Below, one piece after another: positions 15,404 through 25,913 of a stretch of 41,681 bases of DNA. Source of the stretch: Bacteroidetes bacterium ADurb.Bin012. Its GTDB lineage: Bacteria > Bacteroidota > Bacteroidia > Bacteroidales > TTA-H9. Each line of letters starts with the position of its first letter. The stretch's first letter is position 1. A program made the translations under genes and the position numbers. The stretch lies in assembly GCA_002071415.1 (NCBI GenBank), contig MWFC01000017.1, positions 1 to 41,681 of the forward strand, given 5' to 3'. The notes under the pieces are model-generated. The model saw only the letters and a list, made by a program, of their open reading frames with translations, was not told the origin of the DNA and made no database searches.

Positions 15404-17890
15404 GTGGATAACAACGTCAATATGCCCGATTATCAGCAACAAGAAGAAAATATCGATTTCAAACAGATTTTTTTCAAGTTCTTGAGATACTGGTATCTGT
15501 TCGCACTCGCCATATTTGTTGCTTTGGTGATTGCCTTTTTGTTCAACAAATACACCACCCCCACCTATGAGGTTTCTACCACAGTATTGATTCAGGATAA
15601 GGGCAATAAGGAAATAAATGCCCAAGCACTGATGGGCCTCGGTTTTATGAATTCCCAGCAAAATATTCAAAATGAACTGGGAATTCTCAGTAGCTACACA
15701 CTTACATCCGAAGCCGTGAAAGTATTAAATGTTGATGTAACCTATTATTCCGAAAACAACTTCATCGTAAGAGAACTCTATAGAAAATCTCCTTTTACAG
15801 TATTCTATGATTCTATCCATCCACAACCCGTACATCTGAGATTTTATGTTACTATACTTAATAATAGACAATTTAAACTCGAAACCCAGGGTGAAAACAT
15901 CAAACTCTTCGATTTCGAGAATAATAAATTTATTGAGGAACAACAAGACGGAGAGACTAAAATAAAAACCATCAAACTGAACCAGATTTATGATTTTGGA
16001 ACTACCATTTCGGGCCCTTATTACAAATTCAGAGTTTTACTCAACTACAACTTCAATTCGAAAGAACATGTCAATAAAACGTTCTTCTTTACTTTTAACG
16101 ACCTGCCCAGTCTGGTAAAAGAATTTCACAATATAAAGATAGAACCGATTAATCGTGAAGCATCTATCCTCGAAATTAAGGCCAAAGGCAGTCAAGTAGA
16201 AAAAACCGTAGATTTTCTCAATACACTCACCAGTAAATATCTTGAGCGCGACCTGGATCAAAAAAACATCATCGCCACAAAAACCATAGAATTTATCGAT
16301 CGTGAACTCATCGGCATTCGTGATAGTCTTTCGATTGCCGAATCTCAGCTCGAAGGATTCAAAAAGGAAGCCAAGATCATGGAACTCGATTTCGAATCTC
16401 AGCAGGTATTCCAATACATGAAAGAACTCGACAAGCAGAAAGCAGACCTGTTGGTGAAAAACAAATACTATAATTATTTGAAAGATTACGTGCAGTCGAA
16501 GAACGAGATGAACGATATTATCGTACCATCGGCAATGGGTATAGATGATCCCGTGCTGGCCGAACTCATCAAAAACCTTACCAGCCTTTATGAAGAACGT
16601 TCGGGTCTGTTGTTAAGCTCTACTCCACGAAATCCGGCTATCATACAAATTGAAAGTAAAATTGCCAATGCCAAGGCTAATCTGGTAGAAAATATCAACA
16701 ACATCGTCAACACTTCGAATATTGCCCTGGCTGATATCGAAAAACGTATTCAAGATTTGAATCAGCAAATCAGCCAGTTGCCCACCAGCCAACGACGTTT
16801 ACTCAATTTCGAACGGGAGTTCAACCTGCAAAATACCTTATTTACTTTTCTTTTGCAAAAACGAGCCGAGGCTCAGATTACAAAGGCTTCCAACCTGCCT
16901 GATAACCAGGTAATCGATGTAGCTCGTGCTGAAGGTAAATCACCCATATTCCCCAAGAAAAGCCTCAATTATCTGATTGCAATTACATTAGGTCTCGTTA
17001 TTCCTGGCGGTTATGTTTTCATCAAAGATTATTTCAACGATAAGATTATCGAGAAAAAAGATATTGAAAAAATTACCAGCTTGCCTATTATCGGGTATAT
17101 TTCTCATAACACAAGAGAAGCTAAGATGGTTGTGGCCGAATGGCCTAAATCAAGCATTGCCGAAGCTTTCCGTGCCTTGAGGACCAATATTATCTTTCGG
17201 GCACAGGGAAAAGAAAAACAAACTATCCTGATTACCTCCGATATTGTTGGAGCCGGAAAAACATTTATAGCCATCAATCTTGCCACCGTTTTCGCTATCA
17301 ATGATAAAAAAACATTGTTAATGGGAGCCGACCTGCGCAAACCTAAGCTTCATCAGGACTTTGGACTGGCTAATACCGATGGAATTACTTCATTCATCAT
17401 TGGTAAACACAAAATTGAAGAAATTATCCATCCTACGAAAATCGAAAATCTCGATGTAATATTGGGAGGTCCAGTTCCTCCTAACCCGGCCGAATTACTG
17501 GCTTCGCCCAAAACCGACGATCTATTCGATTATCTAAAAAAACATTACGATTATATTATCCTCGATACTCCTCCCGTAGGTGTGGTTACCGATGCCTTCC
17601 TCCTCATGAAACATTCCGACCAGAATATTTTTATCATCCGCCAAGGCGTAACCAATAAAAAGATCTTCGGGGCTATTATTAAGGATATCGAAAACCGCAA
17701 ACTTCCTAATTTTTCTGTTCTTGTAAATGATATCAAAATGGCTAAGAATATTTATGGCTATGGTTACGGCTATGGCTATGGCTATGGCTATGGATATGGA
17801 TATGGCCATGGTTATGGCTATGGATATTATTCCGACGACAGGGAAGTTGAAAAAGAATCGGCGTGGAAACGTATTTTCAAGAGATCCTAA
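15404..17890 (+). CDS. Polysaccharide co-polymerase / tyrosine autokinase (Wzc-like)
   Basis: 828 aa from the GTG at 15404; ATG at 15422 is an alternative start. It is an inner-membrane chain-length regulator and BY-kinase. A Wzz domain starts with a membrane segment (YLFALAIFVALVIAFLF, about 33-49), a long coiled coil covers about 290-500, and a second membrane segment lies near 530. The cytoplasmic kinase follows: Walker A SDIVGAGKT (about 612-620), Walker A' LLMGADLRKPK and Walker B YIILDTPP. The tail has 26 residues of alternating Tyr-Gly (784-809, 13 Tyr and one His), the tyrosine cluster that autophosphorylates, encoded by near-perfect GGCTAT hexamers. It pairs with the upstream export lipoprotein. 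Confidence 0.92.
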   Translation: MDNNVNMPDYQQQEENIDFKQIFFKFLRYWYLFALAIFVALVIAFLFNKYTTPTYEVSTTVLIQDKGNKEINAQALMGLGFMNSQQNIQNELGILSSYTLTSEAVKVLNVDVTYYSENNFIVRELYRKSPFTVFYDSIHPQPVHLRFYVTILNNRQFKLETQGENIKLFDFENNKFIEEQQDGETKIKTIKLNQIYDFGTTISGPYYKFRVLLNYNFNSKEHVNKTFFFTFNDLPSLVKEFHNIKIEPINREASILEIKAKGSQVEKTVDFLNTLTSKYLERDLDQKNIIATKTIEFIDRELIGIRDSLSIAESQLEGFKKEAKIMELDFESQQVFQYMKELDKQKADLLVKNKYYNYLKDYVQSKNEMNDIIVPSAMGIDDPVLAELIKNLTSLYEERSGLLLSSTPRNPAIIQIESKIANAKANLVENINNIVNTSNIALADIEKRIQDLNQQISQLPTSQRRLLNFEREFNLQNTLFTFLLQKRAEAQITKASNLPDNQVIDVARAEGKSPIFPKKSLNYLIAITLGLVIPGGYVFIKDYFNDKIIEKKDIEKITSLPIIGYISHNTREAKMVVAEWPKSSIAEAFRALRTNIIFRAQGKEKQTILITSDIVGAGKTFIAINLATVFAINDKKTLLMGADLRKPKLHQDFGLANTDGITSFIIGKHKIEEIIHPTKIENLDVILGGPVPPNPAELLASPKTDDLFDYLKKHYDYIILDTPPVGVVTDAFLLMKHSDQNIFIIRQGVTNKKIFGAIIKDIENRKLPNFSVLVNDIKMAKNIYGYGYGYGYGYGYGYGYGHGYGYGYYSDDREVEKESAWKRIFKRS
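17753..17830 (+). repeat. GGCTAT hexamer tract encoding the Tyr-Gly tail
   Basis: Thirteen six-base units, mostly GGCTAT with GGATAT, GGTTAC and one GGCCAT variant, lie in frame inside the kinase gene. Loss or gain of units by slippage would change tyrosine number without a frameshift. Confidence 0.85.
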
Positions 17891-17988
17891 CATTAGTGTT
17901 AGGGAATGGGGTTTGGAGAATAAGGAATGGTTTAATGAGGCAAATTAATGGCAGTGTAACGAGCCTGAAATAGAAGGATGGAAGCCGA

Positions 17989-18705
17989 TCAATCGTCGAG
18001 GCTTGGTTGAACAAGAAGAATTTGTTGCTTGATTTCGAAAGCCGTGAGATTGCCAAAACCTTTTTTCTTTATATAAACTCCATTGTCTAATGGGATAAAG
18101 TGATATTGTTTCTTACGAATGGTGAAATCGATAAACTCATGGCTTACAGGCACATGCCCATGAATAATGATTTTGTGATTTATTTTTTCGGGAGAAACAT
18201 TGAAATCTCTAATCCAGAGCATAGCGTCGCGATCGTCGAAAATAGAATCTGTTTCGAAATTAAACCCTGCATGCACAAGATAATAGTCTTCGAGCTCTAT
18301 GTAATATTCCAGTTGGTGCATCCATTCTATGTATTCAGAAGGGAAGTACCTCAAGTTGGTTACCTTGAAGCTTTTAAGAGTTTCTTTGCCTCCAAACCTC
18401 ATCCATTCGGCTTTTTGAATATTTGGTTTTTTCAAACCCAAAAAACTCTTCTTTAGCTGCAATTCCTCTTCGTATGCTCTAATGCACCATTCTTCATGGT
18501 TGCCCTTCAACATTCGTAGTCGATAACCATCGTCCTTTAAATGAATCAAGTAATCGATCAAACCTTTCGAATCGGGGCCTCTGTCGATAAAATCGCCCAA
18601 AAAATAAATCTCGTCAAATTTCGAAGGACGAATCTGCTCTTCTAATAATGCTCGAAGCGTTTTTAGATAACCATGCGTATCGGGTATAACCCACTGTTGA
18701 GGCAT
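17989..18705 (-). CDS. PPP-type metallophosphatase
   Basis: 238 aa. Signature motifs of serine/threonine or diadenosine-tetraphosphate-type phosphatases are present in order: DTHG (8-11), GDFIDRGPDS (about 36-45), GNHEEW (about 68-73) and IHGHVP near 180, which together supply the two-metal site. No signal peptide, so cytoplasmic. It faces the tyrosine-kinase gene convergently, and a functional link is not established. Substrate could be a phosphoprotein or a nucleotide such as Ap4A. Confidence 0.85.
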   Translation of the reverse strand: MPQQWVIPDTHGYLKTLRALLEEQIRPSKFDEIYFLGDFIDRGPDSKGLIDYLIHLKDDGYRLRMLKGNHEEWCIRAYEEELQLKKSFLGLKKPNIQKAEWMRFGGKETLKSFKVTNLRYFPSEYIEWMHQLEYYIELEDYYLVHAGFNFETDSIFDDRDAMLWIRDFNVSPEKINHKIIIHGHVPVSHEFIDFTIRKKQYHFIPLDNGVYIKKKGFGNLTAFEIKQQILLVQPSLDD

Positions 18706-18862
18706 AATTTTTCAAAAATTTTACTCGGCCCAATCAAGGCTCATGATTTCGTCTATCCATTTATCTGCAAATATTGATGAATTTTTGAAATAAAATTTAT
18801 ACTCTTTTGATTGATAACAACCATAATGCATTCAATGTAATCCGATATAAATATAAAGGGTA

Positions 18863-19606
18863 TTATTTTTTCTTCGCTTGATTGGCAACAGCTTCCATTG
18901 CTTTACGAATTTCTTCTTCATCGCCAAGGAAATAATCCTTTTGCAGATTCATATCATCATCGAATTCGAAGATGTAAGGAATGCCAGTAGGCAGATTCAG
19001 GTCGATGATTTCCTTTTCGTTCATATTTTTCAGGTATTTGACGATTCCGCGGAGACTATTGCCGTGTGCTGCCACAAGTACTTCCTTATATTGACGGAGT
19101 TTTATACTCATTTCGTTTTCCCAGTAAGGGACAATACGGGCAATGGTATCTTTCAGGGCTTCGGTCAGTGGTGCATCATCACCTATTTCTGCATAGCGCG
19201 GATCGAGCCGGGGATTGCGTGGATCATCGGGGCTGAGGGGTTCGGGAGGAATATCATACGAACGCCTCCATATCTTGACCTGTTCTTCTCCATATTTTTC
19301 GGCAGTTTCTATTTTATTTAGGCCTTGTAATTTACCATAATGCTTCTCGTTGAGTCTCCATGTTTTATATTCCGGAATCCACATCAAGTCCATTTCTTCC
19401 AGAATAATCCACAGCGTTTTTATGGCGCGTTTCAGATATGAAGTATAGGATACCTTAAAGTCAAAACCATTTTCTTTTAATACCTTACCTGCCTGATGGG
19501 CTTCTTCTACACCTTTTTCCGATAAATCGACATCTGTCCAACCTGTGAAACGATTTTCCTTGTTCCACACACTTTCACCATGACGAACCAATACCAGTTT
19601 GAGCAT
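18863..19606 (-). CDS. gpmA: 2,3-bisphosphoglycerate-dependent phosphoglycerate mutase
   Basis: 247 aa, the usual family length. It interconverts 3- and 2-phosphoglycerate in glycolysis. The catalytic motif [18 protein letters not shown] lies at residues 6-23 and the second histidine is in [15 protein letters not shown]. The family segments [14 protein letters not shown] and [11 protein letters not shown] are intact. A TAACTTTG box on the minus strand at 19642-19649 is a candidate -7 element; the gene is monocistronic and divergent from the DUF2723 gene. Confidence 0.95.
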   Translation of the reverse strand: MLKLVLVRHGESVWNKENRFTGWTDVDLSEKGVEEAHQAGKVLKENGFDFKVSYTSYLKRAIKTLWIILEEMDLMWIPEYKTWRLNEKHYGKLQGLNKIETAEKYGEEQVKIWRRSYDIPPEPLSPDDPRNPRLDPRYAEIGDDAPLTEALKDTIARIVPYWENEMSIKLRQYKEVLVAAHGNSLRGIVKYLKNMNEKEIIDLNLPTGIPYIFEFDDDMNLQKDYFLGDEEEIRKAMEAVANQAKKK

Positions 19607-19726
19607 TTCTAAAAATATTTTCTCGGTTATTACACTCGTTGCAAAGTTATTATTTTTCGCCTTTGCAGTTGCATCTTAACTTTTTCAGTAATTTCGCCGA
19701 TATTAATTTTCTCCTCTCGGCTTCTC

Positions 19727-22700
19727 ATGAGCTTTTCGTTTCAGAAAATCGATAAAATCCTCGGCTGGGAGATTTTTTTTATAGCTGCCGCTGTTTATAT
19801 TTCTACCGTCGAACCAACAGCAAGTTATTGGGATTGTGGTGAATATATCAGTACGGCTTATAAGTTGCAAATAGGCCATCCGCCGGGAGCTCCATTGTAT
19901 CAACTTTTAGGGCGATTATTTTCTTTGCTTTCTTTTGGAGACATTTCGAAGGTAGCTTCCAGTATCAACCTCATGTCTGCCATAGCCAGTGCTTTCACTG
20001 TAATGTTTCTATACTGGAGTATTACTTTACTGGTTTCGCATTTTCTTTCGAAGAATGATGAAGTGAGAGCCGAAAATGAGTATCTGATTTTGGGAATTGG
20101 TCTTAGCGGGGCTTTGGCCTATCTGTTTACCGATTCATTCTGGTTTTCGGCCGTTGAAGCCGAGGTTTATGCCTTATCTTCATTTTTTACTGCCATTATG
20201 TTTTGGGCTATCTTGCGGTGGGAAAGAGGATCTTCTGATTCTCATGGCATTCGCTGGCTGATATTGATAGCTTATCTCATTGGTTTGTCCATTGGAGTCC
20301 ATCAATTAAATCTTTTGACCATTCCCGCTATCATATTATTGATTTATTTTCACGTAAGAAGGCCAACTGTGGCCGGTGTCATCGGAGCATTGGCAATTTC
20401 GATGGTTTTGTTAACCTTTATTCTTTATGGTCTTATTCCTGAAATACCTGGCTTATTTGCCCGGACCGAGTTATTTATGGTAAATCGATTAGGGCTGCCT
20501 TTCGGAAGTGGTTCTTTCTTTTCGGCTTCACTTATAGTAACTATGCTGATTTCTGGAATTCTTTTTACACATTATCCCAATCATTTTTTCCGTGGTTTGT
20601 TCCTAATGGTGAGTTTATTGGTTCTAATCATTGTCATGACGGGCTCTAAAACCTTAATAGAATTTATAATACGAGGTTTCATTGTTTTAGGTTTGGGATG
20701 GGGTATTTTGTACCTGATGAAGCACAGGCAGGTGATGAATACGATTCTGCTTTCGTTGAGCTTTATAATTATTGGCTATTCATCGTTTTTAATGATCATT
20801 ATCAGGGCTAATGCCAATCCTCCCATCAACGAAAATGATCCTAAGGATGCCTTAGGGCTTTTGTCATACCTTAACCGGGAGCAATATGGCAATTGGCCTT
20901 TGGTTTACGGAGCCGATTTCACGGCAGATATTGTCGATTATAAGGATGGTGAGCCAGTTTACATGAAAGATTACACGGCTGGACGTTATGTTGCGAAAGA
21001 TAGTAGGAAGGCTGCGAAACCGGTTTATAATTCTCGAATGTTTTTTCCAAGAATGTATTCTCGTTCGTACAAACATATTCAGGAATATAAGATTTGGGCT
21101 GGTATTCCCGATGACGAAAATTACAGGCCTACTTTTGGAGATCATTTGGGCTTTCTGATAAATTATCAACTGAACCAAATGTACTGGAGATATTTTTTAT
21201 GGAATTTTTCTGGTCGCCAGAATGATTCTCAAGGATTCTCCGATAAAGCCAATGGAAACTGGATTTCGGGGTGGAATTTCTTGGATAAATGGAGAGTTGG
21301 CCCTTTGAGTCACCTGCCCGAACATAAAAAAAGCAGGGCATGGAATCGGTATTATCTTTTGCCTTTGTTGTTTGGTCTGGTTGGTATGGTATATCATTAT
21401 AAGAACGATTGGAAAAGCTTGATGGTGGTTTTGGTGTTTTTCATTATGACGGGAATTGCCATCATCGTTTATCTAAATCAATACAGTCCGCAGCCCCGTG
21501 AAAGAGATTATGCCTATGTGGCTTCGTTCTGCGCCTTTGCCATCTGGATAGGAATGGGCACGGGTGCGTTTGCCTCAGGTATGACAAAATGGATAAATGG
21601 CAGAAAGTCGATTCTTCTGACCACAGGTTTGAATCTTCTTTGTGTAACCGGTGTGTTGGCCGCCCAGGGGTGGAACGACCATAACCGCTCGAACCGATAT
21701 GCCACTACACAGATGGCTAAAGCCTATCTGGATAGCTGCGCATCCAATGCCATTTTGTTTACTTTTGGCGACAACGATACCTTTCCTCTTTGGTACCTTC
21801 AGGAGGTAGAAAATTACCGTACCGATATCAGAGTGTGTAACTTGAGTCTTTTGAGCCTCGATTGGTACATCGAACAGATGAAACGCAAAGTTTATGAATC
21901 AGCACCCCTACCCATTCAACTTGATTTTTCTTTTTATAAGCAAGGAACACACGACTATATTTATTTTATTTCGGATGATGATTCGCTGACCGATACGCTA
22001 AATCTGTGCAGTATATTCGAGCAAATGTCGGTGGAACCTCAAAAATTCAAATATGTCATCGAAACCGATACAATAGATTATTTACCATCGAATCGATTTG
22101 TATTGAATATCGACAAGACTGCAGTGTTGAATCATGGTGTTATCGACTCTGATCAGAAGGATAGAATCGTAGATCGAATGTTTTTCGAAATACCGGGCAG
22201 GGAATTCGAAAAAAATACCTTAATTGTTTTGAATATCTTAGCGAATAATAACTGGGGAAGGCCGGTATATTTTGGTTTGACGGGAAACACCCGCGAGTTT
22301 TTAGGACTTGAAGAGTATTTTCGTCTCGAAGGCATGGCCTATCGCCTGGTTCCTATTTTGATGAAATCAAGGCATGATCGTATGGGAGGGATTGATTCGG
22401 AGATTCTTTACGATCATTTGATGAATCGTTCGCAGGTGAAAATGAATAATCCTGAGATATATTATTCGGAAAATCATTTGAAAAATTGCACTTTGCTACG
22501 CAATATATTCAGAAGTCTGGCCGATACCTTGTTGAAGGAAGGGGAAAAGGAATTGGCGGTTAGAGTATGCGATCGATGTATCGTAAACCTTCCGAATTCC
22601 GTTATTCCTTATGATGTTTTTTCTTTGGCGCTTGCCGAAGTGTATTATGGGGCAGGTGAGATTTCGAAAGGCAACGAAATAATGACCGTGATGATGAATC

Positions 22701-22915
22701 AATCCTCGGCCGAGCTCGGCTATTATTTCGAGTTGTTGCCCAATTTGCTTCATCGCTACGAATACGAAATCAACTTGAATCTTGGCATATTGAATTATAT
22801 TGCTGAAACTGCCTGCAAATTTGGGCAGGAGGAAATTGGCGATAAAAGCAAGGAGGCTTTTGAGAAAAATTTAAAATGTTATTTTACTCAGATTTATCAA
22901 AACTTCGAACCTTGA
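19727..22915 (+). CDS. DUF2723 membrane protein (GT117-type)
   Basis: 1062 aa. The N-terminal 350 residues form many hydrophobic helices with the DUF2723 signature near the start: EPTASYWDCGEYISTAYKLQIGHPPGAPLYQL, which includes the D-E acidic pair typical of PMT-like lipid-linked sugar transferases. Further helices lie at about 540-650, with the QYSPQPRERDYAYVASFCAFAIWIG segment. A soluble C-terminal half contains GDNDTFPLWYLQEVE and TPR-like helices. The family is very common in Bacteroidetes and is thought to glycosylate proteins or lipids outside the membrane, but the substrate is not known. First gene of a three-gene run, overlapping the deacetylase start in TGATG. Confidence 0.88.
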   Translation: MSFSFQKIDKILGWEIFFIAAAVYISTVEPTASYWDCGEYISTAYKLQIGHPPGAPLYQLLGRLFSLLSFGDISKVASSINLMSAIASAFTVMFLYWSITLLVSHFLSKNDEVRAENEYLILGIGLSGALAYLFTDSFWFSAVEAEVYALSSFFTAIMFWAILRWERGSSDSHGIRWLILIAYLIGLSIGVHQLNLLTIPAIILLIYFHVRRPTVAGVIGALAISMVLLTFILYGLIPEIPGLFARTELFMVNRLGLPFGSGSFFSASLIVTMLISGILFTHYPNHFFRGLFLMVSLLVLIIVMTGSKTLIEFIIRGFIVLGLGWGILYLMKHRQVMNTILLSLSFIIIGYSSFLMIIIRANANPPINENDPKDALGLLSYLNREQYGNWPLVYGADFTADIVDYKDGEPVYMKDYTAGRYVAKDSRKAAKPVYNSRMFFPRMYSRSYKHIQEYKIWAGIPDDENYRPTFGDHLGFLINYQLNQMYWRYFLWNFSGRQNDSQGFSDKANGNWISGWNFLDKWRVGPLSHLPEHKKSRAWNRYYLLPLLFGLVGMVYHYKNDWKSLMVVLVFFIMTGIAIIVYLNQYSPQPRERDYAYVASFCAFAIWIGMGTGAFASGMTKWINGRKSILLTTGLNLLCVTGVLAAQGWNDHNRSNRYATTQMAKAYLDSCASNAILFTFGDNDTFPLWYLQEVENYRTDIRVCNLSLLSLDWYIEQMKRKVYESAPLPIQLDFSFYKQGTHDYIYFISDDDSLTDTLNLCSIFEQMSVEPQKFKYVIETDTIDYLPSNRFVLNIDKTAVLNHGVIDSDQKDRIVDRMFFEIPGREFEKNTLIVLNILANNNWGRPVYFGLTGNTREFLGLEEYFRLEGMAYRLVPILMKSRHDRMGGIDSEILYDHLMNRSQVKMNNPEIYYSENHLKNCTLLRNIFRSLADTLLKEGEKELAVRVCDRCIVNLPNSVIPYDVFSLALAEVYYGAGEISKGNEIMTVMMNQSSAELGYYFELLPNLLHRYEYEINLNLGILNYIAETACKFGQEEIGDKSKEAFEKNLKCYFTQIYQNFEP

Positions 22916-23550
22916 TGTTTATGATAAAAGCGACGACGTGTTTTCCCAGGGCTGTCGAATGGATATTTGCTCCATTTGTAATTACTCGTATGCCTCGGAC
23001 AGGTCAATGCCTCTATCTAACCTTCGATGATGGCCCTCATTCACAAATTACCCCGAAAGTTTTGGATATTCTCAATCGCTTTCAAGTAAAGGCCACTTTT
23101 TTTTGCTTAGGGAAAAACATTCGAGCTTATCCCGAAGTCTTTCAGGAAATAAAAAATAATGGGCATAACATAGGGAATCATTCATTCAGTCATAAAAATG
23201 GATGGAAGACCTCCAATAAGGAGTATTTCAAAGACATCGAGGCTTGCAGGGAGCTAATACCGACGAATCTATTTCGTCCGCCATACGGAAGGATGAGGGT
23301 TTCACAGGTTAGAGTGCTTTCACGACAATACCAAATCATTTTGTGGACGTTGCTGAGCGGTGATTACAATCGAAGCCTTTCATCGGAAGAAATACTTCGA
23401 ACCCTGCTTCGACGAACGCGATCGGGCGATATCATCGTTTTTCACGATAACGAAAAGGCATTTCCTTGCCTAATAGAGGTTTTACCATCATATCTGGAGG
23501 CCATGCTCGAAAAAGGTTTTACTTTTGATGTAATTCAGTCGAAACTTTAA
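22915..23550 (+). CDS. NodB-type polysaccharide deacetylase
   Basis: 211 aa from the ATG that overlaps the upstream stop (TGATG). The NodB motifs are clear: TFDDGPH (motif 1, metal-binding Asp), HSFSH (motif 2 metal ligands), RPPYG (motif 3) and IVFHDN at the end. The enzyme removes acetyl groups from N-acetylated sugars in peptidoglycan or exopolysaccharide. No cleavable signal peptide is obvious, only a weakly hydrophobic N-terminus, so location is uncertain. Coupling to the DUF2723 gene suggests a common envelope-glycan role. Confidence 0.88.
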   Translation: MFMIKATTCFPRAVEWIFAPFVITRMPRTGQCLYLTFDDGPHSQITPKVLDILNRFQVKATFFCLGKNIRAYPEVFQEIKNNGHNIGNHSFSHKNGWKTSNKEYFKDIEACRELIPTNLFRPPYGRMRVSQVRVLSRQYQIILWTLLSGDYNRSLSSEEILRTLLRRTRSGDIIVFHDNEKAFPCLIEVLPSYLEAMLEKGFTFDVIQSKL

Positions 23551-23552
23551 GT

Positions 23553-25505
23553 ATGGAGTCCCGAAGATATTTTATAAGAATTCTAAAGAAGGCGATTGAT
23601 AATGCCATGCTGGCGCTTGGTCTTGGCCTGTTGCTCTTGATGTGTCACTGTGCTAATCCTGTGGTACCACAGGGAGGGCCAAAGGATACGGATCCACCAA
23701 AGTTGCTTTATGCCGTTCCTCCCAATCTAAGCACTCACTTTACAGCATCTCACATTAAGTTAACCTTCGATGAATATGTGGTTCTGAAAGAAATAAACAA
23801 AAAATTTCTGATGTCGCCTCCTTCACTCAATCTTCCAGAGTTCAAGGTAAAGGGGAAATCACTCGAGATCGACTTGAAGGATACTTTAAGGCCCAATACC
23901 ACCTATTCTTTGTATTTTGCCGATGCCATCACCGACCTTCATGAGAATAATCCTCTGCCCGATTTTCAATATGTATTTTCGACCGGTGCAGTGATCGATT
24001 CATTAACTATGACGGGTTCGGTTGTAAATGCTTTCAACCTGAAACCCGTGGAAAATATGGTCGTTATGCTCTATTACGCCAATAACGATACCCTTCCGCT
24101 CGAACAACTTCCTTTGAAAGTCCCACCTTCTTATGCAGCCCGCACTCGCAAGGATGGTTCGTTCAACCTCAATTATTTACGCGACGAAAAATATCTGCTC
24201 TTTGCATTGATTGATCAGAATTACAATTATTTTTTTGACCTTGCAGAGGAAGAAATTGCTTTTAGCGACACTTTGGTAAGGGCATTCTATATTCCTCCTG
24301 CCCCTGATACTTCATTTGTTCCAAAATTGGCTGTGTCTATGCCTGACAGCCTGCTGCACGATACAATTGCTCATCAGGAACTGAAAGACTCAATCCAACA
24401 CATGTTATTTCAGGATACGCTTCGACAAATTCAACACTTACGTGATACAAATGATACAGCGCCTTCCGATACCCTCGCGAAAGTTGTAAGCCAAACAAAG
24501 GAATATTTTTCTTCTCTGCCAGATACCCTGGCTAAGAATGATTCTACTGTTGTTAGACAGCCCCATTTATCCTTCGTATCTTATCGGTTGTTTTCCTTTG
24601 TTGAAGAAGATACGGTTCAGCGCTTGCTTCGACGTGAAAACACAGGCAATGGTCAGATTTTTTTGAATTTCAAGAGGTCAATCGAAGATTTTTCTTATCG
24701 ACTGTTGCCACCATTCGACAGCTTGTATCAACCTTTATTAGAAATCAATAGAAATCAGGATTCCATAAAGCTCTGGTTTCCATCTTGTCCTTTCGATAGT
24801 GTCAAAATATGTATTTATACCACAGGAATTCAGCCCGATACTTTGGTGCTTCCTTTGAAACGCGAAACTATAGGTACAAGAAGTAAAAAGACCAAAACCG
24901 AATCCTTGATGGTAGAAACCTTATCAGGCCAAACCGATGCCTTCAAACCTTTTATTTTGAAGTTCAATCATCCTGTTGATTCTGTGAAATCGGACTCATT
25001 ACTTTTATTCACAAGCAAAGATACCTTATGGGTTAAATTCGAATTTGCCGATAGCCTCAAACGCAAGGCTTTGGTCAAATATTCTCTCGATTATAATTCT
25101 TCTTATCAGTTGATTATTCCTTCCAAGACTTTTGTGGATATTTTCGGACTGGCCAACGATAGCATTACCGCACGCTTTACTACGCGTGCTGCCGATGCTT
25201 ATGGGAGTTTTCACCTGAAGTTGATTTCTCCTGCCAGCAATAATCAATACCTTATTCAATTGCTCGATGAAAAAGAAAACCTTGTCCGCCAGGATATTAT
25301 CAATGATTTAGTTTGTGAAATAGACTATGGAATGTTGCTGCCAAAAAAATTTATTTTGAAAGCTGTCTTGGATTGCAATCGAAATAGGAAATGGGATACA
25401 GGAAATTACAGAAAAAAACGTCAACCCGAAAAAGTACAATACTTTAAGGCACCAATAGAAATAAGGGCCAATTGGGATTTACGTGAAGAATGGATTTTGG
25501 AATAA
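23553..25505 (+). CDS. Lipoprotein with SbsA/Big_5 Ig-like domain
   Basis: 650 aa. After a hydrophobic segment the lipobox LLLLMCHC leads into ANPVVPQGGPKDTDPPKLLYAVPPN, the standard beginning of a Bacteroidetes Ig-like (Big_5) lipoprotein family. The Ig domain covers about 50-150 (ITLTFDEYV-like core, then LRPNTTYSLYFADAITDLHENN). Later segments are beta-rich, with a CarboxypepD_reg-like piece near 155-240 and a second Ig-like piece near 460-560. A Thr/Asp/Ser-rich linker lies around 260-330. Two bases separate it from the deacetylase gene and the strong terminator at 25599 follows. Probably a surface or periplasmic structural lipoprotein; exact role unknown. Confidence 0.8.
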   Translation: MESRRYFIRILKKAIDNAMLALGLGLLLLMCHCANPVVPQGGPKDTDPPKLLYAVPPNLSTHFTASHIKLTFDEYVVLKEINKKFLMSPPSLNLPEFKVKGKSLEIDLKDTLRPNTTYSLYFADAITDLHENNPLPDFQYVFSTGAVIDSLTMTGSVVNAFNLKPVENMVVMLYYANNDTLPLEQLPLKVPPSYAARTRKDGSFNLNYLRDEKYLLFALIDQNYNYFFDLAEEEIAFSDTLVRAFYIPPAPDTSFVPKLAVSMPDSLLHDTIAHQELKDSIQHMLFQDTLRQIQHLRDTNDTAPSDTLAKVVSQTKEYFSSLPDTLAKNDSTVVRQPHLSFVSYRLFSFVEEDTVQRLLRRENTGNGQIFLNFKRSIEDFSYRLLPPFDSLYQPLLEINRNQDSIKLWFPSCPFDSVKICIYTTGIQPDTLVLPLKRETIGTRSKKTKTESLMVETLSGQTDAFKPFILKFNHPVDSVKSDSLLLFTSKDTLWVKFEFADSLKRKALVKYSLDYNSSYQLIIPSKTFVDIFGLANDSITARFTTRAADAYGSFHLKLISPASNNQYLIQLLDEKENLVRQDIINDLVCEIDYGMLLPKKFILKAVLDCNRNRKWDTGNYRKKRQPEKVQYFKAPIEIRANWDLREEWILE

Positions 25506-25913
25506 TGCAGTTCTTGCCTGGTTTTTTTATCGAGATAGATTATTGCAAAGAGGGAAGAAGTGTTCGGAAATAGCATGAAACATGAAATTTTATTTTTGGT
25601 GGCCGAGAAGGGAGAAGCCCTTCTCGGCCACTTTTCTTTCCCATTTGCCAACTGTTTGTCAGGATAGATCGAAACGATTTCTTTTGCAGTTCTTCATAGA
25701 TAATTTGGGATAACCCGAAATTTGCGAATGATGAATTACTATGAAAATGTCGCTTCATTTTCCTGTATTCTTGCCTCTCAATTTTCCGTTCATCTTGTCT
25801 ATTGGTACCCTGTATCTCATTCCATTTTTTTATCTTATTTTTTTCGCTTTTACCTTTCAATTTACTATTACCATTTCTCCCGCAACTCAGAAGCGGTAAC
25901 ATTTACGACGGAC
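25506..25913. other. Gene-free stretch with a terminator
   Basis: Apart from the hairpin at 25599 I see nothing coding or structured in these 408 bases between convergent genes. Short frames on both strands have no recognisable content. Confidence 0.6.
25599..25641 (+). terminator. Strong terminator after the Ig-like lipoprotein gene
   Basis: A perfect 14-bp stem GTGGCCGAGAAGGG / CCCTTCTCGGCCAC with a 5-nt loop is followed by TTTTCTTT. Confidence 0.85.
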
